This document shows, piece by piece, positions 8,590 to 16,374 of a stretch of 32,852 bases of DNA. How positions within the stretch are numbered: position 1 is the stretch's first letter; each line of letters begins with the position of its first letter. Both the position numbers and the translations under genes were made by a program. The notes beneath the pieces are model-generated. The model made no database searches and had not been told where the DNA came from. It saw only the letters and a program-made list of their open reading frames with translations. The DNA is from an uncultured Collinsella sp. (GTDB lineage: Bacteria > Actinomycetota > Coriobacteriia > Coriobacteriales > Coriobacteriaceae), in the NCBI GenBank assembly GCA_902493125.1, contig CABUOF010000019.1, positions 1-32,852 of the forward strand, read 5' to 3'.

Positions 8590-8620
8590 AAAAGGGGCGC
8601 TGTGCATAGACAGCGCCCCT
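8590..8620 (-). terminator. Riboswitch-controlled intrinsic terminator before thiM
   Basis: On the minus strand an 11-base stem (AGGGGCGCTGT, loop CTATGC, ACAGCGCCCCT) is followed by a short T run. It lies between the TPP aptamer and the thiM ribosome binding site, the arrangement of a transcription-attenuating riboswitch. Confidence 0.88.
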
Positions 8621-8635
8621 GTAAAGGCGGCATGC

Positions 8636-8719
8636 TCCCTACGCCAGCATTAACTGACAGGTTCAAAGGATTGGGCCCCATGCCCTCTCAGCCTTGTGGT
8701 TTGCACCGCCGGCACTCCC
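8636..8719 (-). promoter_or_regulatory. TPP riboswitch (THI element)
   Basis: The minus strand carries the conserved parts of the thiamine pyrophosphate aptamer in order: GGGAGTGCC at the 5' side, GGCTGAGAGGG, then CCTTTGAACCTGTC and AGTTAATGCTGGCGTAGGGA at the 3' side. The terminal GGGA pairs with the opening segment. It is expected to switch off thiM, the thiamine-binding gene and thiE when TPP is plentiful, through the terminator at 8590-8620. A TAGTAT-like -10 box lies at the minus-strand position just upstream, bordering the inverted repeat at 8751-8852. Confidence 0.96.
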
Positions 8720-8750
8720 GCATCGAATCTGTTGTTCCCTATACTAGCGC

Positions 8751-8852
8751 ACCTGCCAAAAAGGGACAGGTTTATTTTGGCAGGTAACAACTGGGACTTT
8801 GCGTTTTCCCAGATAAAACCTGTCAAAATAAACCTGTCCCTTTTTGGCAGGT
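8751..8852. repeat. 102-base inverted-repeat element between thiM leader and HAD gene
   Basis: Two 35-base arms (8751-8785 and 8818-8852) are inverted copies with one mismatch. Each arm is itself an inverted repeat: ACCTGCCAAAA and TTTTGGCAGGT flank AGGGACAGGTTTA. The 32-base centre holds a further small hairpin (CTGGGA at 8791-8796 with TCCCAG at 8807-8812). The whole could form a cruciform or a long hairpin, and it fills nearly all the space between two divergent transcription units. No transposase or target duplication is evident. It may be a REP/MITE-like dispersed repeat of this genome. Confidence 0.85.
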
Positions 8853-8856
8853 CGGT

Positions 8857-8862
8857 ACAATA
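8857..8862 (+). promoter_or_regulatory. Possible -10 box (TACAAT) for the HAD gene
   Basis: TACAAT lies 30 bases before the ATG, directly outside the right arm of the inverted-repeat element. The sequence 17 bases further upstream falls inside the arm and is not a good -35 match. Confidence 0.35.
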
Positions 8863-8892
8863 GATGGGATTAAGAATGACCGAGGGGACCTT

Positions 8893-9801
8893 ATGATCAA
8901 ACTTGTGCTGACCGATATGGACGATACGCTGATTCCTGCTGGACACGATGGCGCCAGCGACTGCGCCATCGAGGGCATTCATGCCATGCAGGCGGCGGGC
9001 CTGCATTTTGGCCCGGTTTCGGGTCGCCAGCCGTCCGCGATGGGCTGGATGTTCAAAAATCGCTCCGAGTGCTTCTCGACCGGTGCGTTTTGCAACGGCC
9101 AGGTGATGTTTGTCGATGGCGAGGCGGTTGCCTCGCGCGCAACTGATAACGATGCCCTTATGCGCCTGGCCGACTACCTGGAGCAAGAGACCGACGATAC
9201 CTATTTGAAGGTCTACCGTCTGGGTGATGACTTTTGGGACAACGACGCCTATTGCGTGACAAGCGATCCCGAGCGTGTGCGTCGCGCCATGGAGTCAGGC
9301 GGCAACGCGTGGCTCAAGGGCGAAGAGGCTCCCTGTCGCCCTGTCGTTGACGATGCCCCGGTATACAAGGCGAATATCTGGAGTGCCCGTTCGCGCGAGG
9401 AGCTCGCCGAGCTGCGCGAGCGTGTTGCCGCCGAGGTGCCGGAGCTCTCGCTCGTGTTTCCCAACAACCGCGTGCGCCTGTTCGACGTTCTTCCGACCGG
9501 CTGGGACAAGGGCTGTGCTGCGCTGGAGCTGGCGCGCGCTTTGGGCCTGACGCCCGACGAGGTGGCCGTATTCGGCGATTCCGATAACGATTTGCCCATG
9601 ATCGATGCCGTTCCTAACTCCGTTGCAGTCGCCAATGCCAACGAGGCCGTCACGGCTGCCGCACGCTGGCATATTGGCGCTGCGGCAGATGATGCGGTTG
9701 CCGGGGCTCTGCATCAGATTGCCGCCTGCGCCGCGACGGGGGAGATGCCGTCGTTTATGCGTCAAATGGACGCGGCAGGTTTTGGCGTCACGAACGTCTA
9801 G
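8893..9801 (+). CDS. Cof-type HAD phosphatase
   Basis: The 302-residue protein is a haloacid dehalogenase superfamily phosphatase of the Cof/YidA type. Motif I is LTDMDDT with Asp8 as nucleophile and Asp10 as acid/base; motif II is PVSGRQ; a mid-protein alpha/beta cap follows; motif III/IV is the WDKGCAAL lysine and GDSDNDLPM. It likely dephosphorylates sugar phosphates or similar small metabolites in the cytosol, but the substrate cannot be predicted. GAGGGG precedes the ATG by six bases. Ten bases separate its stop from the LysR start, suggesting one transcript. Confidence 0.9.
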   Translation: MIKLVLTDMDDTLIPAGHDGASDCAIEGIHAMQAAGLHFGPVSGRQPSAMGWMFKNRSECFSTGAFCNGQVMFVDGEAVASRATDNDALMRLADYLEQETDDTYLKVYRLGDDFWDNDAYCVTSDPERVRRAMESGGNAWLKGEEAPCRPVVDDAPVYKANIWSARSREELAELRERVAAEVPELSLVFPNNRVRLFDVLPTGWDKGCAALELARALGLTPDEVAVFGDSDNDLPMIDAVPNSVAVANANEAVTAAARWHIGAAADDAVAGALHQIAACAATGEMPSFMRQMDAAGFGVTNV

Positions 9802-9811
9802 GGAGAAGGCT

Positions 9812-10708
9812 ATGAAGCTTCAGCAGCTCAGATATGTTGTTAAGGTTGCCGAATGCGGTAGCATCACCGAGGCCTCGCGCCGGCTCTTTGTGTCGCAGCC
9901 TTCGATTACCGCGTCGATCCGCGATCTCGAAAACGAGATGGGTGTGCACATCTTTGAGCGCACCAACAAGGGCGTCATTGTGTCCGAGGAGGGCGAGACC
10001 TTCTTGGGCTATGCGCGCCAGGTACTCGACCAGGCCGACCTGCTCGAGGGCAAGTACAAAGGCACGTTCGAGCAGGTGCCGCACTTTAGTGTGAGCTGCC
10101 AGCATTATTCCTTTGCCGTTAATGCGTTTGTCGACGTGATCCGCGAGTTCGATGCCGCGCGTTACGACTTCACCCTGCGCGAGGAGCAGACTCACGAGAT
10201 TATCGAGGATGTCGCGCATATGAAAAGCGAGCTGGGCATCCTGTATCTGTCCGAGCACAACCGCGAGGTCATCGAGCGCATGCTGGTGGCCAACGAGCTC
10301 GTGTTCGAAGGGCTCTTCTGCGCCACGCCGCATGTCTTCGTCTGCGCCGACCATCCGCTGGCGGACCGCTCCAGCGTGACGCTCGAGGATCTGGAAGACT
10401 ACCCGTTCCTGTCCTACGAGCAGGGCAGCTACAACTCGTTTTACTATTCCGAGGAGCTGATCTCGACGTTCGAGCGTCGCAAAAATATCCGCGTGCGCGA
10501 CCGTGCGACGTTGTTCAATTTGGCCATGGGCCTCAACGGCTACACGGTATGCTCGGGCGTGATCAGCCACGAGCTCAACGGCCCCGGCATTATCTCGATT
10601 CCGCTTGACGTGGACGAGTACATGGAGATTGGCATCATCACGCGCAAGAACACGACGCTCACGCGCTACGGTCGGGCCTATATCGACGCGATTCGTCAGC
10701 ATATCTAG
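9812..10708 (+). CDS. LysR-family regulator next to MetE-like gene
   Basis: The 298-residue protein begins MKLQQLRYVVKVAECGSITE, followed by ASRRLFVSQPSITASIRDLE, the LysR winged helix-turn-helix, then a long substrate-binding domain (VSCQHYSFAVNAFV onward). The ATG at 9812 has GGGAGAAGG just upstream; the frame is open earlier but that part overlaps the HAD gene. Its ligand is unknown. Because it is immediately upstream of the MetE-like gene and that gene's leader has a good dyad (10755-10777), I infer that it controls that gene and perhaps itself. Confidence 0.9.
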   Translation: MKLQQLRYVVKVAECGSITEASRRLFVSQPSITASIRDLENEMGVHIFERTNKGVIVSEEGETFLGYARQVLDQADLLEGKYKGTFEQVPHFSVSCQHYSFAVNAFVDVIREFDAARYDFTLREEQTHEIIEDVAHMKSELGILYLSEHNREVIERMLVANELVFEGLFCATPHVFVCADHPLADRSSVTLEDLEDYPFLSYEQGSYNSFYYSEELISTFERRKNIRVRDRATLFNLAMGLNGYTVCSGVISHELNGPGIISIPLDVDEYMEIGIITRKNTTLTRYGRAYIDAIRQHI

Positions 10709-10754
10709 GCTGCTGTGCTCCGCGCGGTTCAAGTCTCTTTATGACAGTCCAGAC

Positions 10755-10777
10755 TGATATAGGAAGCATCTATATCA
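10755..10777. promoter_or_regulatory. Candidate LysR operator before the MetE-like gene
   Basis: A perfect dyad TGATATAG-GAAGCAT-CTATATCA lies 87 bases before the MetE-like start. It fits the T-N11-A interrupted palindrome expected of LysR sites. The region after it (TATATTTTA, about 10792-10800) is AT-rich and could hold the promoter. Confidence 0.5.
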
Positions 10778-10863
10778 AACTGTTATAAACGTATATTTTA
10801 CGATGGTCATATGAGCGCTCATACTCTGTCCCAGCAAAGCAACCAATGCAAAGGGAGATATCT

Positions 10864-11997
10864 ATGAGTGCTTTAACCACGCTGAACGCGCCGTTTCGCG
10901 CCGATATCGTCGGCAGTTTTCTTCGTCCACAGGCAGTGAAGGACGCCCGTGCCGCCTATGCCGCGGGTACGCTCGATGACGACGGCCTTAAGGCCGTCGA
11001 GGATGAGGCCATTCGCGACTTGGTGGACAAGCAAAAGGCCGCTGGCCTGCAGGTGATTACCGATGGCGAGTTCCGCCGCAGCTACTGGCACCTCGACTTT
11101 ATGTGGGGCCTCAATGGCATTGAGCGCCGTACCTCGCGTACGGGCTATATGTTCCACGACGAGGAGACCACGGCCGATACCGCCGTGGTGACCGGCCCCA
11201 TCAGCGGCGAGAACCACCCCTTTGTCGAGCACTTTAAGTTTGTCAAGGCACTTGAGGGCGAGGGCCACGTTGCACGCCAGACCATCCCGGCACCGATCCA
11301 GACGTTCTCTGAGGTCACGCTCGATCGCTGCGATGGCCAGCAGGAGAGCCTGCGCGCTGTCTATAAGACCGATGAGGAGCTTGCCGACGCCATTGTAACC
11401 GCTTATCGCACGGTGATCGCCGACTTGTACGCAGCGGGCTGCCGCAACATCCAGTTTGATGACTGCACCTGGGGCATCTACTGCGATACCGACTTTGTGT
11501 CCAAGACCGGCATGAGCCCGGTCGATCTGCAAAAGGTAAGCGAGCTGGGCGTGGCGCTCAACAACGCCGCCATCAAGGGCAAGCCCGATGACCTTGTCAT
11601 TAACACGCACGTGTGCCGTGGTAACTACCACTCTACCTATGCCTTCGAGGGCGGCTACGACCCCATCGCGCCGTACCTGTTTGCGCATGAGGACGTCGAT
11701 GCGTTCTATCTGGAGTTCGATACGCCGCGCGCCGGTGGTTTTGAGCCACTGAAGTATGTTGCCCCCGGCAAGAAGGTCGTGTTGGGCCTGGTGACCACCA
11801 AGGCCGCTGAGCTTGAGGACGAGGATGTTATCGTCGAGCGTATTCACGAGGCTGCAAAGTATGTTCCGCTCGAGAACCTGTATCTGTCGCCCCAGTGCGG
11901 CTTTGCCAGTTGCGAGATTGGCAACAAGCTGACCGAGGACGAGCAATGGGCAAAGATCGCGCTGGTCAAGCGCGTTGCCGAGCGCGTTTGGAAATAG
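10864..11997 (+). CDS. MetE C-terminal-like cobalamin-independent methyltransferase (YxjG/YxjH-like)
   Basis: The 377-residue protein matches the catalytic C-terminal half of cobalamin-independent methionine synthase, as in B. subtilis YxjG/YxjH. It has ADIVGSFLRP near the N-terminus, VITDGEFRR at 64-72, FDDCTWG at 198-204, and the zinc ligands His249 and Cys251 in NTHVCRGNY, Glu284 in YLEFD and Cys345 in LSPQCGF. The folate-binding N-terminal half of true MetE is absent, so the methyl donor is probably not the usual polyglutamyl folate, or the partner is separate. AAGGGAG lies before the ATG at 10864; an ATG at 10846 is upstream of this site and is rejected. Confidence 0.88.
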   Translation: MSALTTLNAPFRADIVGSFLRPQAVKDARAAYAAGTLDDDGLKAVEDEAIRDLVDKQKAAGLQVITDGEFRRSYWHLDFMWGLNGIERRTSRTGYMFHDEETTADTAVVTGPISGENHPFVEHFKFVKALEGEGHVARQTIPAPIQTFSEVTLDRCDGQQESLRAVYKTDEELADAIVTAYRTVIADLYAAGCRNIQFDDCTWGIYCDTDFVSKTGMSPVDLQKVSELGVALNNAAIKGKPDDLVINTHVCRGNYHSTYAFEGGYDPIAPYLFAHEDVDAFYLEFDTPRAGGFEPLKYVAPGKKVVLGLVTTKAAELEDEDVIVERIHEAAKYVPLENLYLSPQCGFASCEIGNKLTEDEQWAKIALVKRVAERVWK

Positions 11998-12119
11998 CGG
12001 AAACGTTCGCAGGTGACGGCGCGTGCGAGACATGGCGCATCGCGTACAATGGTTCGGATCGTATCGTTCGGGCAGGTTATCCGATATGCCCGATCGCCCT
12101 TCCATTCGAAAGGACATCC

Positions 12120-13454
12120 ATGTCCCAGTCCTCGACGCCCGCCGTCAGCGATGCCATCTACGACGCATCGTCGCTCGGTCGCCCGCGCATGTTCCTGCTC
12201 GGCCTACAGCACCTGTTTGCCATGTTTGGCGCCACCGTGCTGGTGCCCGTGCTCACCGGCCTCTCGGTATCGGCAACGCTTTTGTTTGCCGGCTTGGGCA
12301 CGCTGCTGTTCCACTTCCTGTCGCGCGGTAAGGTGCCGGCATTTTTGGGCTCATCGTTTGCCTTTATTGCCGGTTATGCCGCAATCGCGCCCAACGGCGA
12401 GACCGAGCTTTTGCCCTACGCCTGCCTGGGCGTAGCTTGTGCCGGCCTGCTCTATCCGGTGCTGGCGGCCCTGTTCCGCGCGTTTGGCGCCAAGCGCGTC
12501 ATGCGCTTCTTCCCGCCGGTGGTGACTGGCCCCATCGTCATTTCGGTCGGTCTGATTCTGGCGAGCTCTGCCATCGCCAACTGCCAGACCAACTGGCTTG
12601 TCGCCGTTATCGCCGTGGCCGTGATCATCATCTGCAACATCTGGGGCCGTGGCATGGTTAAGATTGTGCCGATTCTGCTGGGCGTTGTGGTGAGCTATGC
12701 CGTTGCGACTGCGCTGGGCGAGGTCGATTTTTCGGGCGTCGCAGCCGCTCCCTGGGTTGGCTTGCCCGTCGTGTGGGACAACACCGTGTTTGCGCTCTTT
12801 GGGCCGCAGTTCGATAGCGGTCTTGCCACGACGGCCATCATCACCATCATGCCGCTGGCCTTCGCGACCATGATCGAGCATATCGGCGATATCTCTGCTA
12901 TCGGTTCGACTTGCGAGCGCAACTACATTGCCGATCCCGGTCTGCATCGCACGCTGCTCGGCGACGGCCTTGCCACGATTCTGGCTTCGCTCTTTGGCGC
13001 TCCGGCCAACACTACGTATGGTGAGAACACCGGCGTGCTCGCCCTGACGCGCGTGTTCGACCCGCGCGTAATTCGAATTGCCGCGTGTTGCGCCATCGTG
13101 CTTTCGTTCTGCCCCAAGTTCGCCGCGGTCATCGCCGCCATGCCGGCATGCGTTATCGGCGGTGTGTCGCTCGTGCTCTACGGCATGATCAGCGCTGTGG
13201 GCGTCCGCAATCTCATCGAGAACCAGGTCGATTTCCAGAACAACCGCAACGTGCTGGTTGCCGCGCTGGTGCTCGTGCTTTCGCTCGGCATTGCCTACAG
13301 TACCGCCGGTGCCATCGTGCTGGAGCTGGGCGGCGTGACGATTTCGCTTTCGGGCCTTGCCGTGGGCTCGCTGGTGGGCATTGTGCTCAACGCCATCCTG
13401 CCCGGTAATGACTTTGAGTTCGATACTTCCGAGCTTGAGGAGACTGCTGAATAG
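12120..13454 (+). CDS. Uracil permease, NCS2 family (UraA-like)
   Basis: The 444-residue polytopic membrane protein is a nucleobase:proton symporter of the NCS2 family. The opening segment LLGLQHLFAMFGATVLVP, the FIEHIGD-type motif (MIEHIGDISAIG) and GAPANTTYGENTGVLALT are characteristic of UraA/PyrP uracil transporters. It has about 14 hydrophobic segments. The ATG at 12120 follows GAAAGGA. A TACAAT at about 12046 is a possible -10 box. It lies 122 bases after the MetE-like gene, and a strong terminator follows. Confidence 0.9.
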   Translation: MSQSSTPAVSDAIYDASSLGRPRMFLLGLQHLFAMFGATVLVPVLTGLSVSATLLFAGLGTLLFHFLSRGKVPAFLGSSFAFIAGYAAIAPNGETELLPYACLGVACAGLLYPVLAALFRAFGAKRVMRFFPPVVTGPIVISVGLILASSAIANCQTNWLVAVIAVAVIIICNIWGRGMVKIVPILLGVVVSYAVATALGEVDFSGVAAAPWVGLPVVWDNTVFALFGPQFDSGLATTAIITIMPLAFATMIEHIGDISAIGSTCERNYIADPGLHRTLLGDGLATILASLFGAPANTTYGENTGVLALTRVFDPRVIRIAACCAIVLSFCPKFAAVIAAMPACVIGGVSLVLYGMISAVGVRNLIENQVDFQNNRNVLVAALVLVLSLGIAYSTAGAIVLELGGVTISLSGLAVGSLVGIVLNAILPGNDFEFDTSELEETAE

Positions 13455-13471
13455 TAGCTGCGTTCAGCCAA

Positions 13472-13519
13472 ATTAAAAATGGCGTCCATGCGTATGTACG
13501 CGTGGACGCCATTTTTAAT
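13472..13519. terminator. Bidirectional terminator, uracil permease / esterase
   Basis: A 21-base stem with one mismatch (13472-13492 with 13499-13519) around the loop TATGTA begins ATTAAAAA and ends TTTTTAAT, so it gives a T run on both strands. The esterase stop codon lies inside its right arm. Confidence 0.92.
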
Positions 13520-14207
13520 GCGTCAGTATCCAGTGGATGCCGCGCGCCATGCGCAGGTCAGTTTGGGCAAAATGATTGCCGGGGTTGAGCTCCAGCGTTG
13601 TTGGAATGTCACGCTCGATAAGCAGCTCTTCCATCGCGTGCGTATCGTCGAGTACGTGCCGCATCATGCGGTTGGGCGTCTTGGTTTCCTTTTTACCGAG
13701 CGACAGATAGGCGGCGTCGGGCGTAGCTGTCATCGTGCGCTCGCGCGCGTAGTCGATAAAGCCGGGGAACCACAGCGACCCCGATGCACTCGCCACGCGC
13801 TCAAAGACATCTGTTTGCCAAAGTGCCCACAGTGCAAAAAGACCCGCCAACGAGTAGCCGGCAATGCCGCGCCAGGTGGGCGGGCAGGGAAGTGATGATT
13901 CGGCCTCTGGGATTATCTGATTCAGCAGTTCATCGAGAAACTCAGACGCCTGTCCGCCAAAGGACTCGGCATCTCGTATAGTTCCGTCGCATTCCCAGGG
14001 GCTCAGCTCGCGATTCCAATCGAGCCCTCCAATGGCGACAAGGGCGAATGGCGGGCAGTCGAGCTCTCGGCAGCGCTCGTAGACTTCACTACCGTCGCCC
14101 ATAACCACAGGGAGGTAGATGACGGGCGTACCTTCTGCACACTCTGAATAAACGGTTATCTGCTTCTGATGCACTTCCAAGGCAGGCTTCTCTCGGTGTT
14201 GTGACAT
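13515..14207 (-). CDS. Alpha/beta-hydrolase, putative esterase (Fes/IroE-like fold)
   Basis: The 230-residue protein has the nucleophile elbow GYSLAGLFAL (G-x-S-x-G) at about 120 and a late GNHF histidine, as in the esterase D/Fes-like hydrolases. The N-terminal strands TPVIYLPVVMGDG and FALVAIGGLDWNRELSPW support this fold. It lacks a signal peptide and is probably cytosolic; the substrate is unknown. I chose the ATG at 14207, nine or so bases after a GAGG, over a GTG at 14228. It is downstream of the purine permease but separated from it by a strong terminator. Confidence 0.82.
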   Translation of the reverse strand: MSQHREKPALEVHQKQITVYSECAEGTPVIYLPVVMGDGSEVYERCRELDCPPFALVAIGGLDWNRELSPWECDGTIRDAESFGGQASEFLDELLNQIIPEAESSLPCPPTWRGIAGYSLAGLFALWALWQTDVFERVASASGSLWFPGFIDYARERTMTATPDAAYLSLGKKETKTPNRMMRHVLDDTHAMEELLIERDIPTTLELNPGNHFAQTDLRMARGIHWILTH

Positions 14208-14248
14208 TGACAGCCTCAATTGTCGCACGCTGGCACGGGGGCAGACGC

Positions 14249-14288
14249 TAAAAGAAAGGCGCGGAGCCGCTCGATGCGATTCCGCGCC
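14249..14288 (-). terminator. Intrinsic terminator after the purine permease
   Basis: On the minus strand GGCGCGGA pairs with TCCGCGCC across a 15-base loop and is followed by TTTCTTTTA. It ends the permease transcript before the esterase gene. Confidence 0.88.
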
Positions 14289-14317
14289 ATGTTGTTTTGC
14301 TTTAGCAGACTATGCCG

Positions 14318-15631
14318 TTACGCTACAAAGAAGTAGACGAGGAAGGCAAGGGCTGCGATCCACATGAGCGGCTTGATCTTGGAGGCCTCGCCCTTAAAGA
14401 GCGCGACGATCACGTAGGCGATAAAGCCCAGGCCAATGCCGGCAGAGATGGAGTAGGTGAAGGGCACGCCGGCGACAATCATGAACGCCGGGAAACCCTG
14501 CGACACGTCGGACCAGTCGATCTCGGAGGCCTCGCTCATCATGAGGTAGCCGACGTAGACCAGAGCACCGCAGGTGGCGGCGCTGGAAACGATGGTGACG
14601 ATGGGGGAGAAGAACGCGGCGAGAATGAACAGCACGCCGGTGGTGACGGAGGTGAGACCCGTGCGGCCACCGTCGGCAGCGCCAGAGGTGGACTCGACGA
14701 AGGTGGTGATGGAGGAGACGCCCATAAAGCCACCGGCAGCAGCGGCCACGGAGTCGACGACCAGGATGGGACGGATGTCCTCGACATTGCCGTCCTCGGT
14801 CAAGAACTCGCCCTGCTTGGCGACGGCCATCGCGGTGCCCATGGTGTCGAAGAAGTCACTCATGAGCAGCGAGAAGGCAACGACGAGCAGCATCGGGTCG
14901 GTCAGAACCTTCACGATGGCCATGTTGCCGTCGGCGGTGCTGGCAAACGGGGCACCAAAGGTCGAGAAGTCGAGCGGTGCGATGAGGCCCTCGGGGGCGT
15001 GGGTGACGCCCAGCGGGATGCCGGCGATAACGGCGACGATGATGCCGATGAGCAGCGAGCCCGGCACGTTGCGGGAAGCCAGGGCAACCGTCACGATGAT
15101 GGAGATGATACCGACGATAAAGGTGGGGGAGGCGATGTCGCCCAGGCCGACGAGCGTACCGGCGCCAGCGGTGATGATGCCGGCGTCGCACAGGCCGATC
15201 ATGGCGATGAACAGGCCCAAGCCAACCGAGATGGCGTGGCGCAGGACCACGGGGATGGCGTCCATAATGGCCTCGCGCAGGCCGCACAGGACGAGCAGCA
15301 AGATGACGATACCCTCGAGGAAGATAACGCTCATGGCCACGTGCCAGTCACCGCCGCACATGGTGGTGGCGATGCCCGCGATCATAGCGTTGATGCCCAG
15401 GCCCGAAGCGCAGGCGAGCGGGCGGTTGGCGAAGATGCCCATGCAGATGGTCATGATGCCGGCGCCCAGGCAAGTGGCGCAGGCGAGCGCTCCCGCATCG
15501 ATGCCGGCGCCCGAGAGCGCCGCGGGGTTGACGGCAATGATGTAGGCCATCGCCAGGAACGTTGTCAGTCCAGCGCGGAGTTCGGTCCCGATTGTGGACT
15601 TGCGCTCACTGACGTGAAAAAGTTCGTCCAT
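14318..15631 (-). CDS. Guanine/hypoxanthine-type permease, NCS2 AzgA family
   Basis: The 437-residue membrane protein has the AzgA/GhxP signatures: TELRAGLTTFLAMAYIIAVN at the first helix, ACASGLGINAMIAG, SLLMSDFFDTMGTAMAV and GVSSITTFVESTSGAADGGR. It should import purine bases with protons. About 13-14 hydrophobic segments span the protein. The ATG at 15631 follows AAGGAAAGGG; an upstream in-frame start at 15676 has no better site. Together with the uracil permease upstream the window holds two different NCS2 transporters, consistent with a salvage lifestyle. Confidence 0.92.
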   Translation of the reverse strand: MDELFHVSERKSTIGTELRAGLTTFLAMAYIIAVNPAALSGAGIDAGALACATCLGAGIMTICMGIFANRPLACASGLGINAMIAGIATTMCGGDWHVAMSVIFLEGIVILLLVLCGLREAIMDAIPVVLRHAISVGLGLFIAMIGLCDAGIITAGAGTLVGLGDIASPTFIVGIISIIVTVALASRNVPGSLLIGIIVAVIAGIPLGVTHAPEGLIAPLDFSTFGAPFASTADGNMAIVKVLTDPMLLVVAFSLLMSDFFDTMGTAMAVAKQGEFLTEDGNVEDIRPILVVDSVAAAAGGFMGVSSITTFVESTSGAADGGRTGLTSVTTGVLFILAAFFSPIVTIVSSAATCGALVYVGYLMMSEASEIDWSDVSQGFPAFMIVAGVPFTYSISAGIGLGFIAYVIVALFKGEASKIKPLMWIAALAFLVYFFVA

Positions 15632-15784
15632 GCATACCCTTTCCTTGTTCGGCCCCGAGTTTAGGCCGATTGACACGAACTCATTTACTATATCGCCTTT
15701 ACAACCTTGCTGTTCTCACATGTTGATGTTCGGCGCTTTGTAGCGGACGGGCGGTATTTTCCGCATGAAAATGTGTGGGTACCG

Positions 15785-15790
15785 TATACT
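15785..15790 (+). promoter_or_regulatory. Likely -10 box (TATACT) for the deformylase-like gene
   Basis: TATACT lies 34 bases before the ATG. The -35 region is poor. A small dyad GCGG-TATTTT-CCGC sits just upstream at 15751-15764. Confidence 0.45.
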
Positions 15791-15823
15791 TAAGCAGTTA
15801 CAACGACCCCTATGGAGGAACGT

Positions 15824-16243
15824 ATGATTAAAGAGCTCTGCCACGACGAGGCTATTCTGTCCCAGCGTTGCGAGGTCGCGACCGTCGAGGACGAGTCGGT
15901 GGCACAGGACCTGATCGATACCATCAAGTCGCTCGACGATGCCGGCTGCTTGGCCGCTAACCAGATTGGCGTTACCAAGAAGGTTTGCGTCTACCTGGAC
16001 GATGCCGGCGAGCCCCACGTGCTCTACAACCCCCGTCTGGTGTTTGGCCTGGGCGCCAGCAAGATGGAGGAGAGCTGCCTGACGCACGAGGGGGTCACCA
16101 AGTCCACGCGCTATATCAAGTGCAAGGTCGCTTATGACGTGATCGTCGACGGCAAGATGCGCGAGCGCAAGCAGGACTTTGTGGGCTTCGAGGCGCAGAT
16201 GATTCAACACATGATTGACCACTGTCTAGGAAAGTTGGTCTAA
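15824..16243 (+). CDS. Peptide deformylase-like protein with altered HExxH motif
   Basis: The 139-residue protein has the peptide deformylase layout: motif 1 is GCLAANQIG (41-49) with the expected Gln47, motif 2 is ESCL (83-86) with metal ligand Cys85, and motif 3 is HMIDH (129-133). In active deformylases motif 3 is HExDH; here the catalytic glutamate is Met130 while both histidines remain. The protein may therefore bind metal yet not deformylate, or may work differently. It is related to the second deformylase-like protein at 29773-30183 (both begin MIK and end with QHxIDHC). Neither is next to fmt or def-associated genes. GGAGG is five bases before the ATG at 15824. A strong terminator follows. 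Confidence 0.85.
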   Translation: MIKELCHDEAILSQRCEVATVEDESVAQDLIDTIKSLDDAGCLAANQIGVTKKVCVYLDDAGEPHVLYNPRLVFGLGASKMEESCLTHEGVTKSTRYIKCKVAYDVIVDGKMRERKQDFVGFEAQMIQHMIDHCLGKLV

Positions 16244-16275
16244 GGGGACCAAAGCACCGCACTTCGTCTCTTTTG

Positions 16276-16312
16276 GTCCGGGCGTGACATTGTTGTCATG
16301 TCCGGGCTTTTG
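16276..16312 (+). terminator. Intrinsic terminator after the deformylase-like gene
   Basis: A 14-pair stem including a few G-U pairs (16276-16289 with 16294-16307, loop TTGT) is followed by TTTTGTGTTT. An overlapping alternative stem, GGACCAAA at 16246-16253 with TTTGGTCC at 16272-16279, lies just upstream and would exclude it. Confidence 0.8.
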
Positions 16313-16374
16313 TGTTTAGCGCCTTTTTGTTTGGTGACAATAAGCTTAGCAAGAACGTAAGGCTAGGAGGCGCT

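Noticed and set aside
7290..8609. Plus-strand open frame of over 400 codons
   Set aside because: Antisense of thiM and the thiamine-binding gene and crosses the thiM start and riboswitch terminator; no family motifs.
8568..8681. Extension of thiM by 38 codons
   Set aside because: The extra codons run through the TPP riboswitch and its terminator; the GTG at 8567 has a good ribosome binding site.
14312..15664. Long plus-strand open frame rich in Gly, Asp and His
   Set aside because: It is exactly antisense to the purine permease; the composition is the mirror of hydrophobic codons in GC-rich DNA and there is no ribosome binding site or recognisable domain.
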